NCBI RefSeq assembly: GCF_001812805.1
Contig: NZ_KV810470.1
Coordinates: 102,122-166,121, forward strand
From: Corynebacterium sp. HMSC078H07
GTDB lineage: Bacteria > Actinomycetota > Actinomycetes > Mycobacteriales > Mycobacteriaceae
DNA length: 64,000 nt
Direction of reading: 5' to 3'
The notes under the pieces were generated by a model. It searched no databases. It was given only the letters and a program-made list of their open reading frames with translations, and was not told where the DNA came from. The first letter of the stretch is position 1; every line of letters begins with the position of its first letter. Shown here in pieces: positions 38,846 to 48,894 of this stretch. The position numbers and the translations under genes were made by a program.

Positions 38846-40378
38846 CTACGGACGGCGCCAGGAGTGACCCTGACGGCGCAGCATTCTATCAGCGGACTCG
38901 GGTCCCCACGTTCCCGCGCGGTACTGTTCGGGCTGGCCAATACCAGACCAGTACTCAATGATGGGATCCAGGATGGACCACGACAATTCAACCTCACGGT
39001 TGGTGGGAAAGAGCGAAGACTCATCCAAAAGCGCATCGAGGATGAGGCGTTCGTAAGCCTCGGGGGACTCTTCGGTGAAGGCGGAGGCGTAAGCAAAGTC
39101 CATGTTGACATCACGGACTTCCATCGTGGAACCTGGAACCTTTGAACCAAAGCGCATGGTCACGCCTTCATCCGGTTGAACACGGATAACCACAGCGTTC
39201 TGGTCGAGTGCCTCGGCCTGACCCTGGTCAAAAGGTTGGTGCGGGGCAGTTTTGAACACTAGGGCGATTTCGGTGACACGTCGGCCCAAGCGCTTGCCAG
39301 TGCGCAAATAGAAGGGGACTCCAGCCCAACGGCGTGAATTCACCTTGAGAGTGCAGGCGGCGTAGGTCTCGGTCGTGGATTCGGGATCGAAGCCTTCTTC
39401 TTCACGTAAGCCCTTGACATACACCGAACCCTGCCAGCCAGCAGAGTATTGACCACGGGCAGTGGTCTTGTTGAGCGGATGCACCGCTTGCGTGGCTTCT
39501 AAGACCTTAATCTTCTCGGCCTGTAGGGCTGCCGGGGCGAAGGAAGATGGCTCCTCCATAGCGACAAGTGCAAGCAACTGCAGCAGGTGATTTTGAATGA
39601 CGTCGCGCGCAGCGCCAATACCGTCGTAGTAGCCGGCTCGGCCGCCTAGGCCAATATCCTCAGCCATCGTGATCTGGACGTGGTCGATGTAGTGCGCATT
39701 CCACATCGGCTCGAAGATCTGGTTGGCAAAGCGCAGTGCCATGATGTTTTGCACGGTTTCTTTGCCCAGGTAATGATCGATACGGAAGACCGACGATTCT
39801 GGGAACACAGCATTAACAATCTCGTTGAGCTCACGGGCGGAAGCCTGATCGTGGCCGAATGGCTTCTCAATGATGACGCGGCGCCATGAGCTTTCCGTGC
39901 TATCGGCCATGCCTACACGTTCCAGTTGGTGGCAAATATCAGAGAAGAACTCTGGTGGAACGGACAAGTAGTAGGCCCAGTTACCACCCGTGCCACGGGA
40001 GGTGTTGAGCTCAGACAGCCGCGCTGAGAGCTTGTCAAAGCCGGCATCATCGAAGTTGCCTTGAACAAACTCGATGCCCTTGGCTAGGTGCTCCCAGACA
40101 TGCTCATTGAAGGTAGTGCGGGCGCCTGCTTCGGCAGCCTCGCGAACGTAGGCGCAGAAGGCGTCCTTGTCCCAGTCGCGGCGGCCGTAGCCTACGAGGG
40201 TGAAGCCGGCCGGCAACAGACCGCGGTTGGCCAAATCGTAGATGGCCGGCAGGAGCTTCTTGCGTGCCAAGTCACCGGTCACGCCGAAAATCACCATGCC
40301 AGAGGGTCCAGCAATGCGCGGAAGACGCTTGTCCTTCGCGTTGCGCAACGGGTTGACCCACGCGCTGGTAGTGCTCAC
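38846..40378 (-). CDS. zwf: Glucose-6-phosphate dehydrogenase
   Basis: 510 residues from GTG 40378 with AAAGGAC upstream; a longer frame to 40444 has no homology. It makes NADPH. Motifs: GVTGDLARKKLLPAIYDLAN (NADP fold) and RIDHYLGKETVQN (substrate site). The region between tal and zwf holds a hairpin, and TATGCT on the minus strand near 40420 may be a second promoter for zwf. Confidence 0.97.
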   Translation of the reverse strand: MSTTSAWVNPLRNAKDKRLPRIAGPSGMVIFGVTGDLARKKLLPAIYDLANRGLLPAGFTLVGYGRRDWDKDAFCAYVREAAEAGARTTFNEHVWEHLAKGIEFVQGNFDDAGFDKLSARLSELNTSRGTGGNWAYYLSVPPEFFSDICHQLERVGMADSTESSWRRVIIEKPFGHDQASARELNEIVNAVFPESSVFRIDHYLGKETVQNIMALRFANQIFEPMWNAHYIDHVQITMAEDIGLGGRAGYYDGIGAARDVIQNHLLQLLALVAMEEPSSFAPAALQAEKIKVLEATQAVHPLNKTTARGQYSAGWQGSVYVKGLREEEGFDPESTTETYAACTLKVNSRRWAGVPFYLRTGKRLGRRVTEIALVFKTAPHQPFDQGQAEALDQNAVVIRVQPDEGVTMRFGSKVPGSTMEVRDVNMDFAYASAFTEESPEAYERLILDALLDESSLFPTNREVELSWSILDPIIEYWSGIGQPEQYRAGTWGPESADRMLRRQGHSWRRP

Positions 40379-40433
40379 TAAGTGTCCTTTCGGTCTGTGT
40401 GAGGTAAGTCCAACAGCCCAGCATAGCGATACG

Positions 40434-40472
40434 CGCCCCACCAACGATAGTTGCCTGTGTGTTGGTGGGGCG
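40434..40472. other. 12-bp perfect hairpin between tal and zwf
   Basis: CGCCCCACCAAC (40434-40445) and GTTGGTGGGGCG (40461-40472) with a 15-base loop. No T-run on either side. It may reduce read-through or mark mRNA processing between tal and zwf. Confidence 0.5.
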
Positions 40473-40550
40473 AGTGGTGCGGCTGAACCTTAAAGAGATG
40501 CTTCGCAGCGCGGTTTTTCCGGCTGCGGATGGACTCGGAGAAGGCGGCGG

Positions 40551-41636
40551 CTAAGCCAAGCGATCCGTCATCGAGGAGAGGAGTTCTTCCCACGCAGTGA
40601 CGAACTTGTCCACGCCTTCTTGCTCCAGCACAGAGAAGACATCGGCGAAGTCAATGCCCACTGCTTCCAGTTGTGCGAAGACCTTATCTGCCTGTGCACC
40701 AGCGTTACTGAGCGTATCGCCGTGCAGGTTGCCCTGTTCAAGGACAGCGTCGATAGTCTTCTCCGGCATGGTGTTCACCGTGTTCGGGCCTGCCAGCTCG
40801 GAGACATACAGCGTGGCGGGGTACTCGGGGTTCTTCACACCCGTGGATGCCCATAGCGGACGCTGTACTTGCGCGGTTTCTGGAAGCCCAGAATCGGCGC
40901 CGAACTCCTTGGTGAACAGTGCGTAGGCACGCTGAGCATTGGCCACACCGGCCTTCCCACGAAGTGCCAAAGCTTCGTCACTACCTAGCAATTCGAGGCG
41001 CTTGTCCACCTCGGTATCAAGGCGAGACACGAAGAAGGACGCCACGGAATGGATAGCGGAGACGTCCTTACCGGCTTTCGCCGCACGTGCGATGCCCTCC
41101 TTGTAGGCGGCAATGACCTCGGCGTAGCGCTCCACCGAGAAAATCAGAGTGACGTTGACGGAGATACCTTCAGCGAGGGCATCAACAATGGCGGGAAGGG
41201 AACCTTCCGTAGCGGGAATCTTGATCATGAGGTTGGGGCGATCCACCTTCGCCCACAGTTCACGGGCCTGAGCCAACGTGGCCTCAGCATCTGCGGAGAT
41301 GCGCGGATCCACCTCGATGGAAACCCGGCCATCGCGGCCCTCGGTCTTGTCGAAGATGTCCGAAAATACATCGCAGGCATTGCGGACATCGTCGATGGCG
41401 AGGGAGTAGACAGCTTCATCAGCAGCAGTGCCTTTTTCCTTCAGCGCAGCGATATCAGCGTCGTAGGAGGTTCCGGAGGACATCGCTGATGCGAAGATAG
41501 CCGGATTCGTGGTGACACCCACGATGGACTTGGAGGTGAGAAGCTCGCGGAGATTGCCCGAGTCGAGGCGCTCGCGCGACAAATCATCGAGCCATGTCGA
41601 AGTGCCGAGTTCAGCAAGATCATCGATATATGTCAT
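40551..41636 (-). CDS. tal: Transaldolase
   Basis: 361 residues from the ATG at 41636; the frame is open to 41765 but overlaps tkt there and has no homology. It moves a dihydroxyacetone unit between sugar phosphates. The family block [16 protein letters not shown] is near residue 43 and the Schiff-base lysine in [16 protein letters not shown] near residue 140. It follows tkt by 88 bases. Confidence 0.97.
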   Translation of the reverse strand: MTYIDDLAELGTSTWLDDLSRERLDSGNLRELLTSKSIVGVTTNPAIFASAMSSGTSYDADIAALKEKGTAADEAVYSLAIDDVRNACDVFSDIFDKTEGRDGRVSIEVDPRISADAEATLAQARELWAKVDRPNLMIKIPATEGSLPAIVDALAEGISVNVTLIFSVERYAEVIAAYKEGIARAAKAGKDVSAIHSVASFFVSRLDTEVDKRLELLGSDEALALRGKAGVANAQRAYALFTKEFGADSGLPETAQVQRPLWASTGVKNPEYPATLYVSELAGPNTVNTMPEKTIDAVLEQGNLHGDTLSNAGAQADKVFAQLEAVGIDFADVFSVLEQEGVDKFVTAWEELLSSMTDRLA

Positions 41637-41724
41637 GGTGAGTGCAGAATCCTTTCGTAGCCGGCGGTGAAATGCCGTGGTGGAGGGCTTAAATAAGCGT
41701 GGGCTAGTTGGTTTGGGCCGTGGA

Positions 41725-43836
41725 CTAGTTGGCTTGAGCAGCGCCGAGGGCGTCGCGGGCGGCATCGACTACAGCCTCGGCGGTGAAACCGAACTTCTCG
41801 AAAAGCTCGCCTGCCGGGGCAGAGGCACCGAAGTGCTCCAGCGAAACCGTGCGGCCGAAGGAACCGGTGTACTTGTGCCATGGCATCGACACACCAGCTT
41901 CGACGGACACGCGGGCAAGGACGGAGGAAGGAAGGACGGATTCGCGGTACTCGGTGTCCTGCTCGTCAAACCACTCCAGGCAAGGAGCAGAGACAACGCG
42001 GGTAGCGGTGCCCTCGGACTCGAGCTGCTTGGCGGCTTCAACGGCCAGCTGCACCTCGGAGCCAGTGGCCAGCAGGATGACATCCGGAGTCTCCTTCGAA
42101 GACTCGACAAGAATGTAGGCGCCGCGGCGAACACCTTCGGCGGCCTTCTCCTTGGTGCCCTCGAGAACCGGGAGATTCTGACGAGAGAGGGCCAGGCCCT
42201 TCGGTGCAGCCTTGTATTCCATCGCCGCGGCCCAAGCCTGGGCAGTTTCGTTGGCATCTGCCGGACGGATGACGGAGAGGTTCGGGATGGCGCGCAGTGC
42301 AGCGAGTGTCTCCACTGGCTGGTGGGTAGGACCGTCCTCACCCAAGCCGATGGAATCATGGGTCCAGACGTAGTAGGTATCAGTAGACATAAGCGAACCG
42401 AGGCGCACGGCCGGATACTGGTACTCGGAGAAAATGAGGAAGGTACCGCCGTAGACACGGGTATTTCCGTGCAGTGCGATGCCGTTCATGATCGCGGACA
42501 TCGCGTGCTCACGAATACCGAAGTGCAGGTTGCGGCCATAGGGCTGTGCGGACCATGCGTTCGTGGTGATGGATTCTGGGCCGAAGGAATCAGCACCCTT
42601 GATGACGGTGTTGTTGGAGCCCGCTAGGTCGGCGGAGCCACCCCACATCTCCGGCAGGGACGCTGCCAGCGCCTGGATAGCGGCCTCAGACGCCTTACGG
42701 GTTGCTAGTGATTCACCGGCCTCCCAGGAGGGCAGTTCAGCGGCAAAATTCTCCGGTAGCTCACGGGCCTGGAGCCGATCGAAAAGCTTCTTCTCCTCCG
42801 GATTGGCTGCTGCCCACTCGTCAAACTTCTTCTGCCATTCAGCGTGCTTCTGGGCACCGCGCTCGGTGAGCTTGCGGGTATGAGCCAGAACGTCCTCGTC
42901 GATGTGGAAATGCTGTTCAGGGTTGAAGCCGAGGACTTCCTTGGTGGCGGCGACCTCGTCCTCACCCAGGGCAGCACCGTGGACGCCACCGGTGTTCATC
43001 TTGTTGGGGGCTGGGTAGCCGATGACCGTCTTGACGCGAATGAAGGATGGGCGGGTGGTTTCGGCGCGGGCCGCCTCAGCGGCAGCTTCGAGGGCTTCGA
43101 CATCCTCGCCGGAGTCCACAGTCTGCACGTGCCAGCCATAAGCCTCGTAGCGCTTGACCACGTCCTCATTGAAGGCAATATTCGTATCGTCCTCAATGGA
43201 AATACGGTTATCATCCCAGAAGACGATGAGGTTGCCCAGCTGCTGGGTGCCCGCGAGGGACGATGCTTCAGCGGTGACACCTTCCTGCAGGTCGCCGTCG
43301 GAGGCGATGACATAGATGAAGTGATCGAAGGGAGACACGCCGGCGGGAGCGGAACCGTCGAAAAGCCCGCGCTCCTTGCGCGCCGCCATGGCCATACCTA
43401 CCGAGGAAGCAAGGCCTTGGCCCAATGGACCCGTGGTGATCTCGACACCATCGGTGTGGTGGACTTCCGGGTGGCCCGGGGTCTTGGAGCCCCAAGTGCG
43501 CAGCGCCTTGAGATCCTCCATCTCGAGGCCGAAGCCGCCGAGGAAAAGCTGGATGTACTGCGTCAGGGAAGAGTGACCAACGGACAGTACGAAGCGGTCA
43601 CGGCCAGCCCAGTGCACGTCTGCGGGGTCGTGGTTGAGGACGCGTTGGTACAACGTGTAGGCCAGCGGTGCCAACGACATCGCAGTACCCGGGTGACCCG
43701 AACCGCAATTTTGTACAGCGTCTGCAGCCAGTACACGCACGGTGTCCACAGCGCGGGTATCAAGGTCGGTCCAGTCTGAAGGGTAGCGGCGCTGGACCAT
43801 AGCCTGCAGTTCTGGGGACAACTTCTCGTGCGACAC
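41725..43836 (-). CDS. tkt: Transketolase
   Basis: 703 residues, GTG start. Thiamine-diphosphate enzyme that transfers two-carbon units. The N-terminal [19 protein letters not shown] and [19 protein letters not shown] (cofactor site) and [19 protein letters not shown] (pyrimidine domain) are intact. It is the first gene of the pentose phosphate operon; a possible -10 TAGACT lies on the minus strand at 43887-43882. Confidence 0.98.
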   Translation of the reverse strand: MSHEKLSPELQAMVQRRYPSDWTDLDTRAVDTVRVLAADAVQNCGSGHPGTAMSLAPLAYTLYQRVLNHDPADVHWAGRDRFVLSVGHSSLTQYIQLFLGGFGLEMEDLKALRTWGSKTPGHPEVHHTDGVEITTGPLGQGLASSVGMAMAARKERGLFDGSAPAGVSPFDHFIYVIASDGDLQEGVTAEASSLAGTQQLGNLIVFWDDNRISIEDDTNIAFNEDVVKRYEAYGWHVQTVDSGEDVEALEAAAEAARAETTRPSFIRVKTVIGYPAPNKMNTGGVHGAALGEDEVAATKEVLGFNPEQHFHIDEDVLAHTRKLTERGAQKHAEWQKKFDEWAAANPEEKKLFDRLQARELPENFAAELPSWEAGESLATRKASEAAIQALAASLPEMWGGSADLAGSNNTVIKGADSFGPESITTNAWSAQPYGRNLHFGIREHAMSAIMNGIALHGNTRVYGGTFLIFSEYQYPAVRLGSLMSTDTYYVWTHDSIGLGEDGPTHQPVETLAALRAIPNLSVIRPADANETAQAWAAAMEYKAAPKGLALSRQNLPVLEGTKEKAAEGVRRGAYILVESSKETPDVILLATGSEVQLAVEAAKQLESEGTATRVVSAPCLEWFDEQDTEYRESVLPSSVLARVSVEAGVSMPWHKYTGSFGRTVSLEHFGASAPAGELFEKFGFTAEAVVDAARDALGAAQAN

Positions 43837-44076
43837 GGCGAAAACCTCACTTCGCTTCTGGAAACAGATATACCGTTCAACAGTCTAGGCGCTTTTGGCC
43901 ACGCTCCGCCGAATTATAGAAACCGGGTTCCGAGCGGTAGGCTGGCATGGTTGAGGCTAGCGCCTGTGTGCTCAAGCTCAGTGGGATGCGTGGGAACTTT
44001 TCAGTGCGCGTAGCCGACCACTACAAAGACCCATAACCCAGACGCTGGTGTAGCCGGATTTACGGAGGACTGTTCC

Positions 44077-45021
44077 TTGGAGACCATCAAGGCCTATTTT
44101 GCGCTAACGAAGCCGAGGATCATTGAGCTCCTCCTCGTTGCGGCAATCCCGGCGATGCTCCAGGCACAGCGCGGATTTGAGGCGGTGTCCTCGAACTTCT
44201 GGCTCATCATCTCCACCATCTTCGGTGGTTGGATGGGCGCGGCCGCAGCCCACACATTTAACAATGTTGTGGACTATGAAATCGATCAGAAGATGCAGCG
44301 CACCCGTGCACGCCCACTCGTGCGCGCCACCATTTCGCGTCGTAATGCCGCGATTTTCGCGTGGATTATGTTGGCGCTGTCGGTCTTTTGGCTCGGCGTG
44401 CTGGCTCATTCTTGGCTCGCAGCCTTTTTCGTGCTGCTCACCAATTTCTTCTACGTTTTCGTCTACACCAAGTTCCTCAAGATGAGGAATTCGCAAAACA
44501 TCGTGTGGGGTGGCCTTGCCGGCTGTATGCCCGCCATGGTGGGTTGGGCCGTCATCCGCGATAATGCGCCGGCAGGGGAGCCGGACCGCTGGTGGCAGGC
44601 AATTGTGCTTTTCCTCATCATCTTCTTCTGGACGCCGCCGCACACGTGGGCGCTCGCCATGAAGTACAAGGAGGACTACCGCAAGGCAGGCGTACCAATG
44701 CTGCCGGTCGTGGCCCCAGAATCTGAGGTCACCCGTCAGATCGTCTGGTACACGGTAGGCACGGTCATAGTCACCCTGCTTATCATTCCGGCGGCATCGT
44801 GGATTTACCTCATTGCCGCGGTGGCCTCGGGAGCGGTCTTCCTGTGGATGGCCATCCGCCTTCACCAAGGAGTTAAACAGGGCGCTAAGGTCAAGCCCAT
44901 GCGCCTGTTCATCTACTCCAACAACTACCTCTCGGTACTGTTTATCGGCTTGTCTGTCGACGCCGTGGTGGGCTGGGAGCCCATCGGCCGAATGCTCGGC
45001 TGGTCTGCGACTCTCTTTTAA
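44077..45021 (+). CDS. ctaB: Protoheme IX farnesyltransferase (heme O synthase)
   Basis: 314 residues from a TTG with GGAGGA eight bases upstream. It farnesylates heme b to heme O, in the membrane; CtaA then makes heme A for the aa3 oxidase. The first Asp-rich motif [20 protein letters not shown] is the prenyl diphosphate site. Around nine hydrophobic segments are seen. It is divergent from tkt and converges with qor, with a 4-base overlap at the 3' end. Confidence 0.96.
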   Translation: METIKAYFALTKPRIIELLLVAAIPAMLQAQRGFEAVSSNFWLIISTIFGGWMGAAAAHTFNNVVDYEIDQKMQRTRARPLVRATISRRNAAIFAWIMLALSVFWLGVLAHSWLAAFFVLLTNFFYVFVYTKFLKMRNSQNIVWGGLAGCMPAMVGWAVIRDNAPAGEPDRWWQAIVLFLIIFFWTPPHTWALAMKYKEDYRKAGVPMLPVVAPESEVTRQIVWYTVGTVIVTLLIIPAASWIYLIAAVASGAVFLWMAIRLHQGVKQGAKVKPMRLFIYSNNYLSVLFIGLSVDAVVGWEPIGRMLGWSATLF

Positions 45022-45986
45022 TCCTCGCGTACGCGCAGGACAATCGAGCCAGTTGTCTTGCGCTCCTGCAAGTCGCGGTGCGCCTGCTCTGCCTCAGCGA
45101 GGGGGTACTCGGCAGAGACGCGGAAGTTGAGGTCACCTTCAATTACCGCCTGTACAACCGCCTGGGCGCGCATGTCGAACTCGCCCTCTTGGGCCGTCCA
45201 CGCGCCCAGGGAGGGACGGGTAAGGAAGATGGAGCCGTGCTTGTTGAGCAATTGGGGGTCCATCGGGGGAACCGGACCGCTGGCAGCGCCGAAGAGTGCC
45301 ACGGTGCCGCGGGGACGGACAACCTCAAGGGACTCGTTAAAGGTATCTTTGCCCACGCCGTCATAGACCACGTCGACGCCCCGGCCACCATTAAAGCGGC
45401 GCACCTGCTCAGCTAGTCCCTCGCTGTAGAGAAAGACCTCGTCAGCGCCGGCGGAGTAGGCGAGCTTTTTCTTTTCCTCAGTTGAGACCACCGAGTACAC
45501 GGTTGCACCCAGTGACTTGGCCATCTGGGTAAGGATGAGGCCCACGCCGCCGGCACCGGCCGTGATGAGGCAGGACGCTCCTTCACCGAGCTGGTAGACG
45601 CCGTGGCTGAGGTAGTGGGCCGTCATACCTTGCAGGAGCATGGAACCGGCAACGTCTGAGGGAATGTCATCCGGTACGGCGACGACGCGATCACGGGGCA
45701 CGCACACCTGCTCTGCATAGGAACCTAAGGCATGATCCCAAGCCACCATGGTGCCCTCAGCAATCTCGCCCTGGGGATCGTGGACGACTCGTCCCGTGCC
45801 TTCAAGCCCTAGGATGAACGGGGTGGAGGCGTTGTAAATGCCTTCACGATAGTACGTATCGATGTAGTTGACGCCGGCCACGGAGACATCGACAAGCAAC
45901 TGCTCTTCTGACGGCGCGGGGTTGTCCACCTCTGTGTAGGTGAGGACCTCAGGTCCTCCGGTCGTGGTTACCTGAATTGCATGCAT
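45018..45986 (-). CDS. qor: Zinc-free quinone oxidoreductase (MDR family)
   Basis: 322 residues, medium-chain dehydrogenase/reductase. The start [20 protein letters not shown], the [14 protein letters not shown] block and the NADPH motif [20 protein letters not shown] are typical of the zeta-crystallin/Qor class. No catalytic zinc ligands are seen. The gene is conserved between ctaA and ctaB in actinobacteria. Confidence 0.92.
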   Translation of the reverse strand: MHAIQVTTTGGPEVLTYTEVDNPAPSEEQLLVDVSVAGVNYIDTYYREGIYNASTPFILGLEGTGRVVHDPQGEIAEGTMVAWDHALGSYAEQVCVPRDRVVAVPDDIPSDVAGSMLLQGMTAHYLSHGVYQLGEGASCLITAGAGGVGLILTQMAKSLGATVYSVVSTEEKKKLAYSAGADEVFLYSEGLAEQVRRFNGGRGVDVVYDGVGKDTFNESLEVVRPRGTVALFGAASGPVPPMDPQLLNKHGSIFLTRPSLGAWTAQEGEFDMRAQAVVQAVIEGDLNFRVSAEYPLAEAEQAHRDLQERKTTGSIVLRVRED

Positions 45987-46023
45987 ATACCTAGGCTAAA
46001 TGACAACACGGTGAAAGCGCAGC

Positions 46024-46066
46024 AAAAAGGCGCCGTCTCCGTCATGAGGGGAGACCGCGCCTTTTT
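46024..46066 (-). terminator. Terminator downstream of ctaA
   Basis: AAAAAGGCGC (46024-46033) pairs with GCGCCTTTTT (46057-46066), extended inside by GTCTCC/GGAGAC (46035-46040, 46050-46055). On the minus strand it ends in a T5 tract, 34 bases after the ctaA stop. Confidence 0.85.
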
Positions 46067-46099
46067 GCCCCGTTCGGCTTTCAACGCGCTGGGCAGCAA

Positions 46100-47077
46100 C
46101 TACTGCACGGACGCGGACGGCTGCTCTTCTTTGAGGATGCGGCGTTGGCCATGAGCCCACAGCAACGCGGTAAACGCGGTCACAACAGAGGACATGCCGA
46201 CGTGGAAGGGCACAGTCCAGCGAGGAATGTGCAGGTAGAACTGGAGCACTCCGATGGCCCACTGCACGAGGATGCACACGATGAGCACCCAGCCAGCCTT
46301 CTTAGCGGCCGTCGGCGCATCAGAGCGGTGTAGGAGGAATACGACGACCAAGGTTAAGGCCAGGTACACGTACATGCAGATCGCGTGAATGACGGCCATG
46401 CCGTAGGTATCAACGCCAAGCCGGCCCTCCATGCCGACGCCGGCATCACCTGAATGCGTTCCCGAACCGGTCACAAAGGTGCCAGTAAGCAAGACAAGAG
46501 ACAGTGCTATAGCGGCAACCACCGCGAGGGTACGAATAGCAGCAGGGAAGAGACGGGTAGGAGTCCCTTCGTCAGGTTCGGCGATGCGCGAGTACAGCAG
46601 AGCGGCAATCCATACCAGCACCATGGACGGAAGGAAGTGGATCGCTACAGACCACCACGACAGTTTGAGGATGACCGAGAGCGCACCGATGAGCGCCTGC
46701 ACCACGATGCCGAAGAGCCCCAGCCAGGCATAGACCTTGAGTTCTTTCCGCCGCTTTGCCTTGTACATCGCCACGATTGTGGCCACAGCGGCGGCTGCGA
46801 CGACGAAGGTGAGGAGGCGGTTGCCAAACTCGATGACCTGGTGGACCAGAGGGGCCGCGCCTTTGAGCGGAACCAACGAGCCGGGATGGCAGTTAGGCCA
46901 CGTCACGCAGCCCAAACCGGAGCCGGTGACGCGAACAATGGAGCCGGAAACAGTGATGCCACCTTGGCATAGAAGAAGGATCAGCGCGAGGATGCGCTGC
47001 ATCTTCACCGATGGGCCAACTTGGCCACGGGTTGCCTGAACGGATGATGGGGGCGACGATATATTGGCGGTACTCAC
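46100..47077 (-). CDS. ctaA: Heme A synthase
   Basis: 325 residues with eight predicted membrane segments. It oxidises heme O to heme A. Heme-binding His and the loop residues of the actinobacterial class lie in GLGCVTWPNCHPGSL, HQVIEFGNRLLTFVV, AIHFLPSMVLVWI and VIHAICMYVYLALTL. It follows the ABC permease by 80 bases, as in Mycobacterium (Rv1456c). Confidence 0.94.
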   Translation of the reverse strand: MSTANISSPPSSVQATRGQVGPSVKMQRILALILLLCQGGITVSGSIVRVTGSGLGCVTWPNCHPGSLVPLKGAAPLVHQVIEFGNRLLTFVVAAAAVATIVAMYKAKRRKELKVYAWLGLFGIVVQALIGALSVILKLSWWSVAIHFLPSMVLVWIAALLYSRIAEPDEGTPTRLFPAAIRTLAVVAAIALSLVLLTGTFVTGSGTHSGDAGVGMEGRLGVDTYGMAVIHAICMYVYLALTLVVVFLLHRSDAPTAAKKAGWVLIVCILVQWAIGVLQFYLHIPRWTVPFHVGMSSVVTAFTALLWAHGQRRILKEEQPSASVQ

Positions 47078-47157
47078 AGCTTTTAACCCTACCGCCCGGG
47101 CGCGCCCGGAACTAATACCAGGAGCCTGGCACAGCTACCTGAGGAGAAAAGTCACAT

Positions 47158-47919
47158 TTAGCCATCGAAGCGGAACCATCGCACGGCAGCAACCGACGCC
47201 ACCGCGGCCCAGCCCGCGAGAACCAGGAGCTCGACTCCGGGGAAAGACCCGTTCAACGCGGTATCGAGGCCGGCCGCCATTGCCACGGTAGGCACAAGGG
47301 TAAGAAGCCCGTTATCGCCCAAGCCCTGGGAGAACATGACCCATCCCACGGTGCCGAGGAGGATAAACCAGATGAGGTTGGACACGGCCAGAACTACCTC
47401 GGAACTTAAGGTGCCTCCGAGGAGCAGGCCCAGTGCCGTAAAGGCCGCGACACCCAGCACAAGAGCGACGAGGCCCACGGCAATACCCTCCACTCCTACA
47501 CGCAGACCCAGAATCGTTGCCGTTGTGCCGAGGACGAGAACTTGGAGGACGACCATGGAGAGCACGGCGATAATCTTGCCCACGACGATGGCCCAGGCGG
47601 GAACGCCGGAGGCGCCCGTTCGTTTGAGGGCCCCGTAGCGGCGATCAAAGGCAAGGGAGATTGCCTGGCCGGTAAACCCGGACGAGGTTGCGGCGACAGC
47701 GAGCACCATTGGGAAAATCTCAGCGATACCGTGACCGGTGGTTCTCTCTAGGCGGTGGGCACCGATGAGGATAGCGAGGGGAATGATGATGCTGAGCAGT
47801 TGTTGCTCACCATGGCGCAGCATGAGCTTTGACTCGATAGCGCCTTGGGCGCGCGCCATGGACCCTACGCCGACGCGCTGCGGCTGAGGAGTAAACGTAC
47901 CTGGTGCGAAAGTGCTCAT
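47158..47919 (-). CDS. ABC-2 type transporter permease
   Basis: 253 residues, six membrane segments, from the ATG at 47919. It resembles the DrrB-like permease beside mptB in mycobacteria (Rv1457c). Blocks such as GASGVPAWAIVVGKIIAVLS are typical of ABC-2 membrane proteins. It probably pairs with the ATPase 54 bases upstream; the substrate is unknown, though the place next to a lipoglycan mannosyltransferase suggests envelope material. Confidence 0.9.
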   Translation of the reverse strand: MSTFAPGTFTPQPQRVGVGSMARAQGAIESKLMLRHGEQQLLSIIIPLAILIGAHRLERTTGHGIAEIFPMVLAVAATSSGFTGQAISLAFDRRYGALKRTGASGVPAWAIVVGKIIAVLSMVVLQVLVLGTTATILGLRVGVEGIAVGLVALVLGVAAFTALGLLLGGTLSSEVVLAVSNLIWFILLGTVGWVMFSQGLGDNGLLTLVPTVAMAAGLDTALNGSFPGVELLVLAGWAAVASVAAVRWFRFDG

Positions 47920-47973
47920 TGTGTAGTCTCCGTGAAGCGTTCCGCGAGCGTGATGCGCGGAAATAGATGATTG

Positions 47974-48888
47974 CTAGCTGCGCATCTCCCGACCGGTAAG
48001 GTCAAGGAACACGTCTTCCAAATTGCGGTGCGATGTTTCGAGGCTGCGCACGAGGACATCTTGCCGGGCCAGCTCCGCGGTGAGAGCAGCAATTGCCTCG
48101 GGATGAGCGGGGGTGCTCAGCCGGTAGTGCAGGGGGCGAACCGTTTCGGCATTGACACCTGCGGAGCGGAGCTTTTCGACGTCCACCGGACTGGCGGTTT
48201 CGAAGCTCACCTGGGAGGTCTCCGTTGAGGCCATAAGGTCCGAGGTGGTTCCACTCGCCACGAGCTTGCCGTGGTCAATGATGACCACATGGTCGGATAA
48301 GGACTCGGCTTCATCCATAAGGTGCGTGGTCAACACGACTGTTACGCCATCGGCGCGCAAGGCGCGGATGAGGTCCCACACGGCAAGCCGCGATTGAGCA
48401 TCCATGCCGGCGGTCGGTTCATCGAGGAACACCAGCTCTGGGCGTCCAATAATGGCAAGGGCCAAGGACAGGCGCTGTTGTTGACCACCGGAAAGACGCC
48501 GGTAGGTATTGTTCGCGACACCACCTAGGCCGAGAGCATCAAGCAGCCAGTCTGGGTCCAAAGGATTCTTGTTATAGGAAGCGCTGAGTTTGAGCATCTC
48601 GCGCACCTTGATTCCGGAATAAGAACCCCCACCTTGAAGCATGATGCCGATGCGGGACCGGACGGCATCCGGTTGCCGGGAAGGGTCGAGACCGAGGACT
48701 TTGATCGTGCCAGATGTGGGCGTGGTAAACCCCTCACACATGTCAATGGTGGTCGTTTTACCGGCGCCGTTAGGGCCCAGCAAGCAGAGGATCTCGCCTC
48801 GATTGACGCGGAAGCTTAACCCGTTTACCGCATTCACGTCGCCATAGGTCTTGACAACGTTATCCAGGGTCAGCGCTGTTGTATTCAC
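47974..48888 (-). CDS. ABC transporter ATP-binding protein (DrrA type)
   Basis: 304 residues, GTG start. Walker A LLGPNGAGKTTTIDMCEG near residue 38, signature LSGGQQQRLSLALAI near 140 and Walker B PELVFLDEPTAGMD. The 100-residue C-terminal extension is usual for DrrA-like ATPases. Six bases separate it from mptB. Confidence 0.93.
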   Translation of the reverse strand: MNTTALTLDNVVKTYGDVNAVNGLSFRVNRGEILCLLGPNGAGKTTTIDMCEGFTTPTSGTIKVLGLDPSRQPDAVRSRIGIMLQGGGSYSGIKVREMLKLSASYNKNPLDPDWLLDALGLGGVANNTYRRLSGGQQQRLSLALAIIGRPELVFLDEPTAGMDAQSRLAVWDLIRALRADGVTVVLTTHLMDEAESLSDHVVIIDHGKLVASGTTSDLMASTETSQVSFETASPVDVEKLRSAGVNAETVRPLHYRLSTPAHPEAIAALTAELARQDVLVRSLETSHRNLEDVFLDLTGREMRS

Positions 48889-48894
48889 GAAGGC

